Positions 25,375 through 34,042 of a stretch of DNA of 64,000 nucleotides are shown here, piece after piece (position 1 is the first letter of the stretch; each line of letters opens with the position of its first letter). A program made the position numbers and the translations under genes. Below the pieces are notes generated by a model, which had not been told where the DNA came from, did not search any database, and saw nothing but the letters and a program-made list of their open reading frames with translations. This DNA is from Bacteroidota bacterium. Its GTDB lineage: Bacteria > Bacteroidota > Bacteroidia > Chitinophagales > Chitinophagaceae. The stretch spans positions 55,224-119,223 of the forward strand of contig JAFEAE010000021.1 of the NCBI GenBank assembly GCA_018266575.1. Reading direction: 5' to 3'.

Positions 25375-26217
25375 CTATTTTCCGCTATGAAACTTCACTA
25401 ACCCTTCCATCGGTCTTTGAAAGATATTTCCCAACTGAAATTCGTAAGTACTGCACAATTCTTTTATCACATCACGAAAACCATACGCAACACCTCCGGT
25501 AAAATGTACGGGGTATTTCCATATTTCTTTGTACTTGCACAAATGCATAAAGAAAAAATCATTCAACCCATCTTCAATAATATTTTCAACCATATAATGC
25601 CCGCGGTTCTCTGCTAAAAAAATCGCGAATGAAGCGAGATAACGATTGGGAAATGGTTTCTTGTAAATATTTTCCAAGATCTCTGAACGGTTAGTTACAT
25701 ACTTTGCATCAAACCGGAACCGGAGTTCTTCATCAAAAGTTTTATACAAATAATACTGCAATACTTTTTTTCCGAGATATGCGCCGCTGCCTTCATCACC
25801 CAATACATATCCTAACCCGGGAACACCATCAACAATTCTTTTCCCGTTAAAATAACAGGAGTTACTACCTGTGCCGAGTATGCATGCTATGCCTTTTTGT
25901 TTTCCACACAAGGCACGTGCCGCAGCACTCATATCTTCCGTCGCTTCTACTTTTGCGTGAATGAATATTTTTTTCAATATTCTTTTCAGCAATTTCATAT
26001 TCTCTGTGCTGGCCAAACCGGTTCCGTAATAAAATACCTGGTCTACGTTTGCCTGCTTTAGTTTCGGCACAAGTTCCTTGTTCAACAAACTTTCAATTTG
26101 TTGTTCACTCAAAAAATACGGGCTGATGCCCTGGGTGTAAATGATCTTTTTTTTGCCATTGGAAAGAAGGCACCATTCACATTTTGTGGAACCACTATCG
26201 GCGATGAGGATATTCAT
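25375..26217 (-). CDS. BadF/BadG-type sugar kinase (probable N-acetylglucosamine kinase)
   Basis: 280 residues of the actin-like ATPase superfamily. Phosphate-1 loop LIADSGSTKCEW at the N-terminus, phosphate-2 loop CILGTGSNSC, and LGYVLGDEGSGAYLGK, all typical of BadF-family GlcNAc/glucosamine kinases. Phosphorylation of amino sugars released from peptidoglycan is the likely role, supported by the neighbouring murQ in the same direction. The exact sugar is not proven by sequence. Confidence 0.88.
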   Translation of the reverse strand: MNILIADSGSTKCEWCLLSNGKKKIIYTQGISPYFLSEQQIESLLNKELVPKLKQANVDQVFYYGTGLASTENMKLLKRILKKIFIHAKVEATEDMSAAARALCGKQKGIACILGTGSNSCYFNGKRIVDGVPGLGYVLGDEGSGAYLGKKVLQYYLYKTFDEELRFRFDAKYVTNRSEILENIYKKPFPNRYLASFAIFLAENRGHYMVENIIEDGLNDFFFMHLCKYKEIWKYPVHFTGGVAYGFRDVIKELCSTYEFQLGNIFQRPMEGLVKFHSGK

Positions 26218-26235
26218 AGGACGAAGATAGGAAAT

Positions 26236-26355
26236 GAAGAAGGTTTCTGGTTTCTTGTTGCAGGTTTCCGGTCCTTATGTGTAACAACCTTCGTAAAATT
26301 ATCAGCAACTTAAAAAATCAAGTCTGGATACCGGAAACCAGCAACCAGAAACCTT
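26236..26355. repeat. Inverted pair of heptad arrays before the S41 protease gene
   Basis: The left array (26236-26277: GTTTCTG, GTTTCTT, GTTGCAG, GTTTCCG) and the right array (26328-26355: ATACCGG, AAACCAG, CAACCAG, AAACCTT) are reverse complements, except that the left carries one extra heptamer. They enclose 50 bases and can form a long hairpin. Confidence 0.8.
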
Positions 26356-26425
26356 CTATCCAATCCCTGCTCACCATTCAGCTTCATTGCTTAATTTGCA
26401 AGCTATTTGAAGAAAAAAATAAGGA

Positions 26426-28012
26426 ATGAAAAAATTACAAGTCTGGATACCGCTGCTTTTTTCAATAGTAATGATTTTTGGGATGGTTATCGGTTATCGC
26501 CTTCAGGGCAACATCAGCCCGAAAGGTTTTTTTTCCACGCATAAACAAACGCCTGTTCAGGAAGTGCTCGATCTGGTTAAACAACGATACGTTGATTCGG
26601 TACACACGGATTCATTGGGAACTGACGCCATACAGGGAATGCTCGCACATCTTGATCCTCATTCCATTTATATTCCTGCTATGGAATTAGGCGAAGTAAA
26701 TGAAGACCTGCAAGGAAATTTTGAAGGCATAGGTGTAGAGTTCCAGATATTTGATGACACGGTAAATGTGGTGAGTGTACTTGCAGGCGGGCCAAGCGAA
26801 AAAGCAGGGTTGAAAGTTGGCGATAAATTTCTTAAAGTGAATGATTCGGTTGTTGCAGGAAATGGCATTAGCGGTGACAAAATAAAAAAATTCCTTCGCG
26901 GGCCCGGGGCAAGCCTGGTGAATGTAACCGTATTAAGAGGAAATGAATCCAAACAATTTTCCATTACACGCGGAACAATCCCTTCGCCATCACTCGATGT
27001 TTCGTATATGATCGAAAAAGGAGTTGGTTTCATTCGCCTGAACCGCTTTTCTGAAACAACTCATGCCGAATTTGCACAAGCTGTAATGAAGTTACAGCAA
27101 CAAGGGTTAGAAAAACTAATTCTCGACCTGCGCGGAAATGGTGGCGGCGTTTTACAGGAAGCTGTTGCTATTGCTGATGATTTTTTAGACCAGGATAAAC
27201 TGATCGTTTATACGCAAGGTGTAAATTCCCCGAAAGTAGAATACCGTTGCCGTATGGAGGGATTGTTTGAAAAAGGGAAATTGGTTTTATTGGTAGATGA
27301 AGGGACTGCATCTGCGAGTGAAATTTTAACCGGTGCCTTGCAGGATTGGGACCGAGCTACGATAATCGGGAGACGGACTTTCGGAAAAGGGCTTGTGCAG
27401 GAGCAATACCAGTTGAGTGATGGATCTGCATTACGTTTAACTGTTGCAAGATATTATACACCGCTCGGGCGAAGCATTCAAAAACCATATAACAAAGATG
27501 ATCACGAATCGTACAATGAAGAAGTAATGAAACGTTTCCATGATGGTGAAGTTTTTCATGGTGACACGGCAACCAATCATAACGGTAAAGCATATACGAC
27601 GAAAAATGGCCATGTTGTTTACGGCGGCGGCGGAATTACGCCGGACATTTTCATCGCATTTGATACAAGCACATTCGACAGAAATATTTCCGCATTGTAT
27701 GGAAAGAATACATTAAGCCGTTTTCTATATACCTATTACATTCAGAACAATTCTGCTTTTAATAATTATAAAACACCTGACGATTTCAATGCACAGTTTC
27801 ATGATGAAGAAAAAGTATGGAATAATTTGGTGAATTATGCAGCAAAGGATTCTATCAACCTGAAACTTGTTCCTGGAAAAGATAAAGAGATGTTTCAAAA
27901 AAGATTGAAGGCTTTATTGGCAAGGCAGATATGGAGGCTTGAAGGATATTTTGAAGTTGCCAATACCAATGACGAAGCAGTTAAAAAAGCGTTGGAAGTA
28001 ATTAAGAATTAA
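26426..28012 (+). CDS. S41-family C-terminal processing protease
   Basis: 528 residues. One N-terminal membrane anchor (VWIPLLFSIVMIFGMVIGY), an S41 N-terminal region (GMLAHLDPHSIYI), a PDZ domain (about 85-170) and the protease core. The catalytic Ser lies in DEGTASASEIL and the Lys in RTFGKGLVQ; LILDLRGNGGGVLQEAV is the family core. Ctp proteases trim or degrade periplasmic proteins. ATG at 26426 has AAGGA four bases upstream, one of the few good Shine-Dalgarno matches here. Monocistronic. Confidence 0.93.
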   Translation: MKKLQVWIPLLFSIVMIFGMVIGYRLQGNISPKGFFSTHKQTPVQEVLDLVKQRYVDSVHTDSLGTDAIQGMLAHLDPHSIYIPAMELGEVNEDLQGNFEGIGVEFQIFDDTVNVVSVLAGGPSEKAGLKVGDKFLKVNDSVVAGNGISGDKIKKFLRGPGASLVNVTVLRGNESKQFSITRGTIPSPSLDVSYMIEKGVGFIRLNRFSETTHAEFAQAVMKLQQQGLEKLILDLRGNGGGVLQEAVAIADDFLDQDKLIVYTQGVNSPKVEYRCRMEGLFEKGKLVLLVDEGTASASEILTGALQDWDRATIIGRRTFGKGLVQEQYQLSDGSALRLTVARYYTPLGRSIQKPYNKDDHESYNEEVMKRFHDGEVFHGDTATNHNGKAYTTKNGHVVYGGGGITPDIFIAFDTSTFDRNISALYGKNTLSRFLYTYYIQNNSAFNNYKTPDDFNAQFHDEEKVWNNLVNYAAKDSINLKLVPGKDKEMFQKRLKALLARQIWRLEGYFEVANTNDEAVKKALEVIKN

Positions 28013-28350
28013 TATCGGAACTGGGATTGGGGGAGATTTTGGGATTGATGGGATAATTAAATCGCTGATCAAAACTGAGTGTCATTTCGAGCGAAGCTTT
28101 CGGCAATTTCCTTTCTTATGCATTGCGGTGAAGTGAGAAAACTCATTATGAATTTTATTGTGAGATTTCTCCCGCAGATTACAGGGATTTATACGCAGAT
28201 CTGCCCTGATCTGCGAAACAATTTGCGGGAGAATTATTTTATCCTGAATATTGCGGAGAATACCACAACTCAATGGTAGCACTACCGATGAACGAAATGC
28301 GACGCAACGATGTTCAACCGGAGTTACTGAAGCTGGTACCAAAAAATAAA
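28013..28350. other. Gene-free spacer with repeats
   Basis: Between the protease gene and the convergent DUF5009 gene. Holds a GTCATTTCGAGCGAAGC repeat start (28081), the inverted words TCTCCCGCAGAT/TTTGCGGGAGA (28172-28183 and 28221-28232), and an interspersed repeat copy at 28251-28340. Short frames on both strands show no family match. Confidence 0.7.
28251..28340 (+). repeat. Interspersed repeat, subtype II (copy C)
   Basis: Carries TTGCGGAGAA, CTCAATGGTAGCAC, CGATGAACGAAATGCGACGC, then GCTGGTACC. Confidence 0.75.
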
Positions 28351-29544
28351 TCAGATTTTCAGCCGGATCCGTTTTCGTTCAAGCATACCCGTTATTACAA
28401 TAATTATGAGGGAATATAACAGGCATTTAATGATCCCAACCCCGCCGGTACGTAATATCAATGGCAACGCAATGCCTTTACCAAAAATATTATAGATAGC
28501 ATAATGAATATAAGGGAGCAGGTATGCGGTAAGCGTACTCGTGCCTGCAGGTTTGATCAAAGCAAACCAGTTTTGTTTTTGTTTGATATCTATCAAAAAA
28601 ATAAAAAATAAAAAACAAAATGTACTGATTGCTGTACATATCATCACCCAGGAAGGAGTTGCACGGATCTTTGATATGCCGCCTAATGGCCGTAATGCAA
28701 AACCTCCGATGAGCATGAACAAACCAATACCAACTGCACTTGCCCAAAACATTTTTGCATTTGTTGGCGCAAGTTTGCGATATAAAACCGACAACACAAC
28801 CCCCGCCATTGTAAGTGCCGGCATTGAAGCATCGCCAACGATCCACACATACGGCCGCAACGATTTTATCTGGTTGAGCCACCCAGCATTCCAACTGATA
28901 TTGAATAATAAAAAGAAGGCTAACACCGCTACTAACGGCAGGAGTCTTTCTTTTGAATATAAAAATATAATAGAACATAACAGGTATGCCCAACCGATAA
29001 GGCCGAGAATGCCCCACCACTGCGGCCGCATCCATACTTCCTCGCCTTTGCGCTCGCCTTTGTAAATTATCGCCATTGCAATAAGTAATATAACGCCCAA
29101 TCCCTGCAAAAACATTTTTTTCCTTTTTGCGAATGACGGGGAATAATCAAGCCAGATCAAAAAGAAACTAACGGTGATGCATATCTGCCAATACGGCCTG
29201 GGCAGCAAGGCATTCACCCGGTCATAATTTTCAAGATTGACATGAAAAACGCCCATCAGCAGCAATGCGAACGAACGCGTAAGTATGTAGAGAAGGATTT
29301 TATTTTGTGAATCGCCTTTTGCTTGTCTCGCAATGATAGCAAAAGGAATAGATAATCCTACTATAAATAAAAAAGCCGGAAATATCGTATCTGCAAAGCC
29401 GAGTTTGTCGTCCATTTTTGCGGCATGGTCAAGCCATTCCGGGAAATCTTTTATCGACCATAGATCATTTACAAAAATCATCAGGAACATGGTAACTGCC
29501 CTGAAAATATCAATGGATAGGAGCCTGCGGGGTAGGGTAATCAT
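28351..29544 (-). CDS. DUF5009/HGSNAT-like integral membrane acyltransferase
   Basis: 397 residues with about ten hydrophobic segments. The N-terminus RLLSIDIFRAVTMFLMIFVNDLWS is the hallmark of the heparan-alpha-glucosaminide N-acetyltransferase-like family, with TIFPAFLFIVGLSIPFAI following. The family is thought to move acetyl groups across the inner membrane to sugars, but bacterial members are mostly uncharacterised. ATG at 29544 is chosen; upstream codons to 29643 overlap the next gene and are basic and non-conserved. Confidence 0.85.
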   Translation of the reverse strand: MITLPRRLLSIDIFRAVTMFLMIFVNDLWSIKDFPEWLDHAAKMDDKLGFADTIFPAFLFIVGLSIPFAIIARQAKGDSQNKILLYILTRSFALLLMGVFHVNLENYDRVNALLPRPYWQICITVSFFLIWLDYSPSFAKRKKMFLQGLGVILLIAMAIIYKGERKGEEVWMRPQWWGILGLIGWAYLLCSIIFLYSKERLLPLVAVLAFFLLFNISWNAGWLNQIKSLRPYVWIVGDASMPALTMAGVVLSVLYRKLAPTNAKMFWASAVGIGLFMLIGGFALRPLGGISKIRATPSWVMICTAISTFCFLFFIFLIDIKQKQNWFALIKPAGTSTLTAYLLPYIHYAIYNIFGKGIALPLILRTGGVGIIKCLLYSLIIIVITGMLERKRIRLKI

Positions 29545-29621
29545 AACAAGATATAATTGAAAAAATAAAAATTGCCTTTTGCTTTTAACAACTGCTGTTG
29601 ATAATTTTCTTTTGTGTATAG

Positions 29622-31883
29622 TTAAGGTTTTATTGGTGCACAATCCACCATATTCATCGGCACCATTTGTGTGGAAAATTTCAGCGGCACAATATTCATT
29701 ATTTCTATTTTCTCTGCACCTTCTTTTATTTTAATGAAACGGCGCGGCTCTACATTCTTAAAAACCTGGACAGTATTCGATCCCGGCCATTTTATTTTTA
29801 ATTCATCAATGATCGTTGCTTTTCCAATACCGATCTCCTGACGGAAAGGTGAGTCGCCAAAACTACCGCCTGCATTTACATCTTTATAAATTATCCTTTG
29901 CACGCCGTTCTCTGTGATATGCAGTTCCAGGCGGGCGCCAACTGCAGCGCGGTTGGAATGCACACCTTGCAGTTGTAACGATATCCAGTTGTTTGAATTC
30001 TGTCCGGGGTTTACATAAAAAGCATTGTAATACGCATCACCTTTAAAAGGGCCACCGGTCTCGGTAAAAATATCCTGGTCGCCGTCATTATCAACATCAG
30101 CAAAAGAAACGCCATGGCCTTTTTGCAAATTCCCGACACGTGCGGAGCTGGTTACATCAACAAATTTCTTTCCGTCAATATTTTTAAACAAGCGGTTAGG
30201 TACAAGCGATTTTAAATCGGGGTTGCCGGTTGCGAGGTACATATCCAGCCAACCATCATTATCAATATCCCCAAAATTTGAACCCATAGCAAACACCGGC
30301 CTGTTAAGCCCTGCCTGGTATGAGATATCTGTAAATGTGCCATCCCCGTTATTTTTATACAAATACATTCCGCTAACTTGTCCCAATGGTTTATTTAGCG
30401 ATTCAGCAGCTTCCGTTTTCGCCAAAGAGCCGTCAAACAAGTAACCACAGATAAAAATATCCGGATACCCATCATTGTTATAATCCCAAAACCACGTAGG
30501 GAAAGTATATGTTGCTTCACGGTCGAGCCCTGCTTCATGGGTTGCGTTTTTAAATTGCGGGATCTTGGATTTAACCCCTTTATTTTTCAATAACACTTTT
30601 TTTCCATCAAGACCCGAAATAAAAATATCCTGCCATCCATCATTATTATAATCGGCAGTTGCCACACCTTTTACATAACCGACGATATTGCACCCCGATT
30701 TTTCAGACACATCTGTAAAACTTCCGTCTGTGTTATTAATAAAAAGCTTGCACGGATGAGGATGATCGTCAGAAGTGGTTTCATTTCCGATAAACAAATC
30801 CAGCCATCCATCATTATTAAAATCTGCCCAGACGGCAGTTTGTGTTGGGGCAAAATTGATTATACCACTTTCAATAGTAACATCTGTAAAAGTGCCATCG
30901 CCATTATTCCGTAACAGCGAACAAGGTTGTTTGCCAAACTCCTGCATCCATGCACCGCGTAATACCAAAATATCCGCATAACCATCGTTGTTATAGTCAG
31001 TATGAATAATATTTAATCCACCCTTTATGTCTGCCAGCCCCGATTGTTTCGACACATCAGTGAATGTTCCGTCCTTGTTGCTTTGGAAATAATGCATACT
31101 TTCATCCAATCCCATCGATGATGAAACAAAATCAAGGTATCCGTCATTATTAAAATCTTCGACAATACTTCCACCCGACATATTTCTGTACCCGTTTAAT
31201 TTCAGGCTTCCTGCAAGATCCTGGAAAGGTTGCATTTTGTATGCAGACGTATCTTTATCCAGCCCTGCTATCAGCCATTGGACAGGAACTTTCGCGGGAT
31301 ATTCACCAATTGTCATGTATGCCAGGTTTAACAACCATCTTGCATCAAGATTTTCCGGGTCGTCTTTCAAAATTTCCTGGTATGCAGCAATCCCTTTTTG
31401 TGTGGCCGAAGGATCAATATAAATTCCAGAGCCCTGTATCGGGAAAATACAGGAACCCGCCGAATGATTGGAAATACAATTATTTCTTTCTCCCAATCTC
31501 AAATATGCGAGTGCAAGATAATTGCGTGCATCAATGCCTATCCTTCCCCCGGGATCTGATTTTGTTTTTTCAACAAGGCCTTTAAAGATATCGATCGCCT
31601 TTTGTTCCTGCCCCATTCGCAAAAACATAACGGCCTTAAAACGCTCTGCCACCAATTTATTAAGGGAATCCGTAGCCGGGGATTTATATATTGAATCCCA
31701 ATAAGCGAATTGTGCTTCAGCGCAAAAGAAATTATCCTTATTATAAATGATCTTTAATCCATCGTTGTATAATTGAATAAGGTCTTCTTTTTTTTTCTTT
31801 TCTTTTTTGTACTTGCGATATACTGCTGTGGAAAATATAAGCAATAACGAACCTAATAATATACTTAAAACGATTTTATTCAT
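29622..31883 (-). CDS. FG-GAP/VCBS repeat protein with ASPIC/UnbV domain and N-terminal TPR
   Basis: 753 residues. An N-terminal membrane anchor (IVLSILLGSLLLIFSTAVY) is followed by a tetratricopeptide-like region (about 30-200). Then come at least six FG-GAP/VCBS blades of the form DFNNDGYLDxxVS/DYNNDGWQDIFIS, each with a calcium-binding D-x-N-x-D-G. The C-terminal ASPIC/UnbV domain (about 630-735) has the WISLQLQGVHSNRAAVGARLELH signature. The beta-propeller suggests an extracytoplasmic binding or adhesion role; function unknown. Related to the CRTAC1 group. Confidence 0.88.
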   Translation of the reverse strand: MNKIVLSILLGSLLLIFSTAVYRKYKKEKKKKEDLIQLYNDGLKIIYNKDNFFCAEAQFAYWDSIYKSPATDSLNKLVAERFKAVMFLRMGQEQKAIDIFKGLVEKTKSDPGGRIGIDARNYLALAYLRLGERNNCISNHSAGSCIFPIQGSGIYIDPSATQKGIAAYQEILKDDPENLDARWLLNLAYMTIGEYPAKVPVQWLIAGLDKDTSAYKMQPFQDLAGSLKLNGYRNMSGGSIVEDFNNDGYLDFVSSSMGLDESMHYFQSNKDGTFTDVSKQSGLADIKGGLNIIHTDYNNDGYADILVLRGAWMQEFGKQPCSLLRNNGDGTFTDVTIESGIINFAPTQTAVWADFNNDGWLDLFIGNETTSDDHPHPCKLFINNTDGSFTDVSEKSGCNIVGYVKGVATADYNNDGWQDIFISGLDGKKVLLKNKGVKSKIPQFKNATHEAGLDREATYTFPTWFWDYNNDGYPDIFICGYLFDGSLAKTEAAESLNKPLGQVSGMYLYKNNGDGTFTDISYQAGLNRPVFAMGSNFGDIDNDGWLDMYLATGNPDLKSLVPNRLFKNIDGKKFVDVTSSARVGNLQKGHGVSFADVDNDGDQDIFTETGGPFKGDAYYNAFYVNPGQNSNNWISLQLQGVHSNRAAVGARLELHITENGVQRIIYKDVNAGGSFGDSPFRQEIGIGKATIIDELKIKWPGSNTVQVFKNVEPRRFIKIKEGAEKIEIMNIVPLKFSTQMVPMNMVDCAPIKP

Positions 31884-32071
31884 ACAGGTGTTAATACTGC
31901 TAATTTACTTCAAAACATCAGAACAACTAAGAAGAAAGAAAACTGTTTTACAGTTACTTTTTTTGAGGCTGTTACCGGCGGCAACAAAGAAATTTATACG
32001 ACATATTAACCACTGGTATAATTAGTATGGCTGTAAATGCACAAAAAAAATTATTATTGAAGTTTTAAAAA

Positions 32072-33958
32072 ATGAATTATATGAACCGAATTTCAGTTGC
32101 TTGCATGCTCACCATTGTTGTTTTTGCAAACGCCACCGCACAATCTTTATATGTACCACGCAATGTTCAGGAGGCTTACAAGAAAGGTACCCGTTCAGAA
32201 GACGGGAGGCCCGGTAAAAACTATTGGCAAAATTCCGGAAAGTACACAATCAGCGTTACTGCGTTGCCACCAGACCGTACCATTAAAGGAAGTGAACAGA
32301 TTACATACTTCAACAACAGTACAGACACACTGAGAAACCCTGTGATAAAATTGATCGTGAACATACACAAACCCGGGGCTACCCGTTTCAATGATGCATC
32401 TGACAATTACCTGACTTCCGGAATTCATATTGATGCGTTTAGTATAAATGGCAAGACTGCAACATGGCAAGACCCACAATATCATTATACCTGGCAGAGT
32501 TTTCATTTACCGGAACCTTTGCTGCCGCATGATTCTGTGCAATTGACATTCGACTGGCATTATGAAATTTCCCTGCAAAGCGGACGAGAAGGAATGTTGG
32601 ATTCAACATCGTATTTTCTTGCTTACTTTTATCCGCGTGTTGCTGTGTTTGATGATTATAATGGCTGGGACAGAATGGACTTCACAGACGCACAGGAATT
32701 TTATAATGATTTCAACGATTATACATTAAAGGTTACTGTTCCGAAAAATTATATTGTCTGGTCAACCGGAACCTTACAAAACCCAAATGCAGTTTTGCAA
32801 CCAGCTTATGTTGATAAACTGAACGCTTCACTGAATTCGGATGATATTATTCATATTGCAACTGCTGCGGATCTTGCTTCAAAAAATGTAACCGCACAAA
32901 ATGAAACAAATACATGGCAGTGGACGGCAAGCCATATTACAGATGTTACATGCGCATTAAGCGACCATTATGTATGGGATGCATCGAGCGTTGTTGTTGA
33001 TGATGCAACAAAGCGCCGTGCCAGTGTACAATCTGCATTTAATGATACTGCAAAAGATTTTCATCAAATGGTGGAGTTTGGCAAACATGCGCTCAATTGG
33101 CTTTCGCACAACTGGCCGGGGGTGCCGTATCCTTTTCCTAAAACAACCATTGTGCAAGGTTATGCAGACATGGAATACCCGATGATGGTGAATGATAATA
33201 CAAACCCGGATCCTGTATTTTCAAGATTTGTAGCTGAGCATGAAATTGCGCATACATGGTTCCCTTTTTATATGGGCATTAATGAAACTCGTTATGGGTT
33301 TATGGATGAAGGCTGGGCAACTACTTTTGAATTACTGATCGGAAGAGAAGATTTAGGAAAAGATATGGCAGAAAATTTTTACAAACAATTCCGTGTTGAA
33401 GGTTGGATAAAAGATAACTCGATGGAAGAGGACCTGCCGATAATAACACCGGGAAATATTTTAGGCATAAGCGCATTAGGAAATAATGAATATGGAAAAG
33501 CTTCCCTCGGTTATTTGGCGATGAAAGATTTGTTAGGAGATGCGTTATTCAAAAAATGCCTGCATGAATATATGGCAAGATGGAATGGCAAACATCCGAT
33601 TCCATGGGATTTCTTTTATACATTCAACGATGCATCCGGAAAAAACCTGAACTGGTTCTGGAATAACTGGTTCTTCACCAATTATTATATTGACCTCGCG
33701 ATCCGGAAAGTAACAAAGACAACAACAGGGTATGCCATTAACATAAAAAATGTCGGCGGTTATGCATCACCGGTAGATGTGGTATTGAATTTTGAAGATG
33801 GCACTTCACAGCGTGTTCATCAAACACCGGAAATATGGATGAAAAACCAGAAAGAAGCCACTGTTTCTATCGCAACAAAGAAAAAAGTTTCATCCATTAA
33901 ATTAGACGGCGGCATTTTTATGGATGCAGATGAAAGCAACAATACATGGAATAAATAA
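32072..33958 (+). CDS. M1-family metallopeptidase, secreted
   Basis: 628 residues. Signal peptide MNRISVACMLTIVVFANATA (start at 32072 or the ATG at 32081). The zinc motif is His390-Glu-x-x-His394 (AEHEIAHTWFP) with the third ligand Glu in GFMDEGWATTFE; the upstream MEYPMM segment corresponds to the family's GAMEN substrate-binding motif. An aminopeptidase of the M1 clan acting on peptides in the periplasm or outside the cell. Monocistronic; the 188-base upstream spacer has no recognisable site. Confidence 0.92.
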   Translation: MNYMNRISVACMLTIVVFANATAQSLYVPRNVQEAYKKGTRSEDGRPGKNYWQNSGKYTISVTALPPDRTIKGSEQITYFNNSTDTLRNPVIKLIVNIHKPGATRFNDASDNYLTSGIHIDAFSINGKTATWQDPQYHYTWQSFHLPEPLLPHDSVQLTFDWHYEISLQSGREGMLDSTSYFLAYFYPRVAVFDDYNGWDRMDFTDAQEFYNDFNDYTLKVTVPKNYIVWSTGTLQNPNAVLQPAYVDKLNASLNSDDIIHIATAADLASKNVTAQNETNTWQWTASHITDVTCALSDHYVWDASSVVVDDATKRRASVQSAFNDTAKDFHQMVEFGKHALNWLSHNWPGVPYPFPKTTIVQGYADMEYPMMVNDNTNPDPVFSRFVAEHEIAHTWFPFYMGINETRYGFMDEGWATTFELLIGREDLGKDMAENFYKQFRVEGWIKDNSMEEDLPIITPGNILGISALGNNEYGKASLGYLAMKDLLGDALFKKCLHEYMARWNGKHPIPWDFFYTFNDASGKNLNWFWNNWFFTNYYIDLAIRKVTKTTTGYAINIKNVGGYASPVDVVLNFEDGTSQRVHQTPEIWMKNQKEATVSIATKKKVSSIKLDGGIFMDADESNNTWNK

Positions 33959-33960
33959 TA

Positions 33961-33995
33961 TCAATTGAAAATGGACAATTGAAAATTTACAAATG
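33961..33995. repeat. Heptad array between M1 peptidase and tex
   Basis: Units TCAATTG, AAAATGG, ACAATTG, AAAATTT, ACAAATG directly after the peptidase stop codon. Confidence 0.75.
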
Positions 33996-34042
33996 CCCTA
34001 TAGGTATTACAAATTGCAATATTCTACCTGCATGAGTACTAT

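Noticed and set aside
29545..29643. N-terminal extension of the DUF5009 protein
   Set aside because: Overlaps the 3' end of the FG-GAP gene and lacks the family N-terminus SIDIFRA in its first residues.
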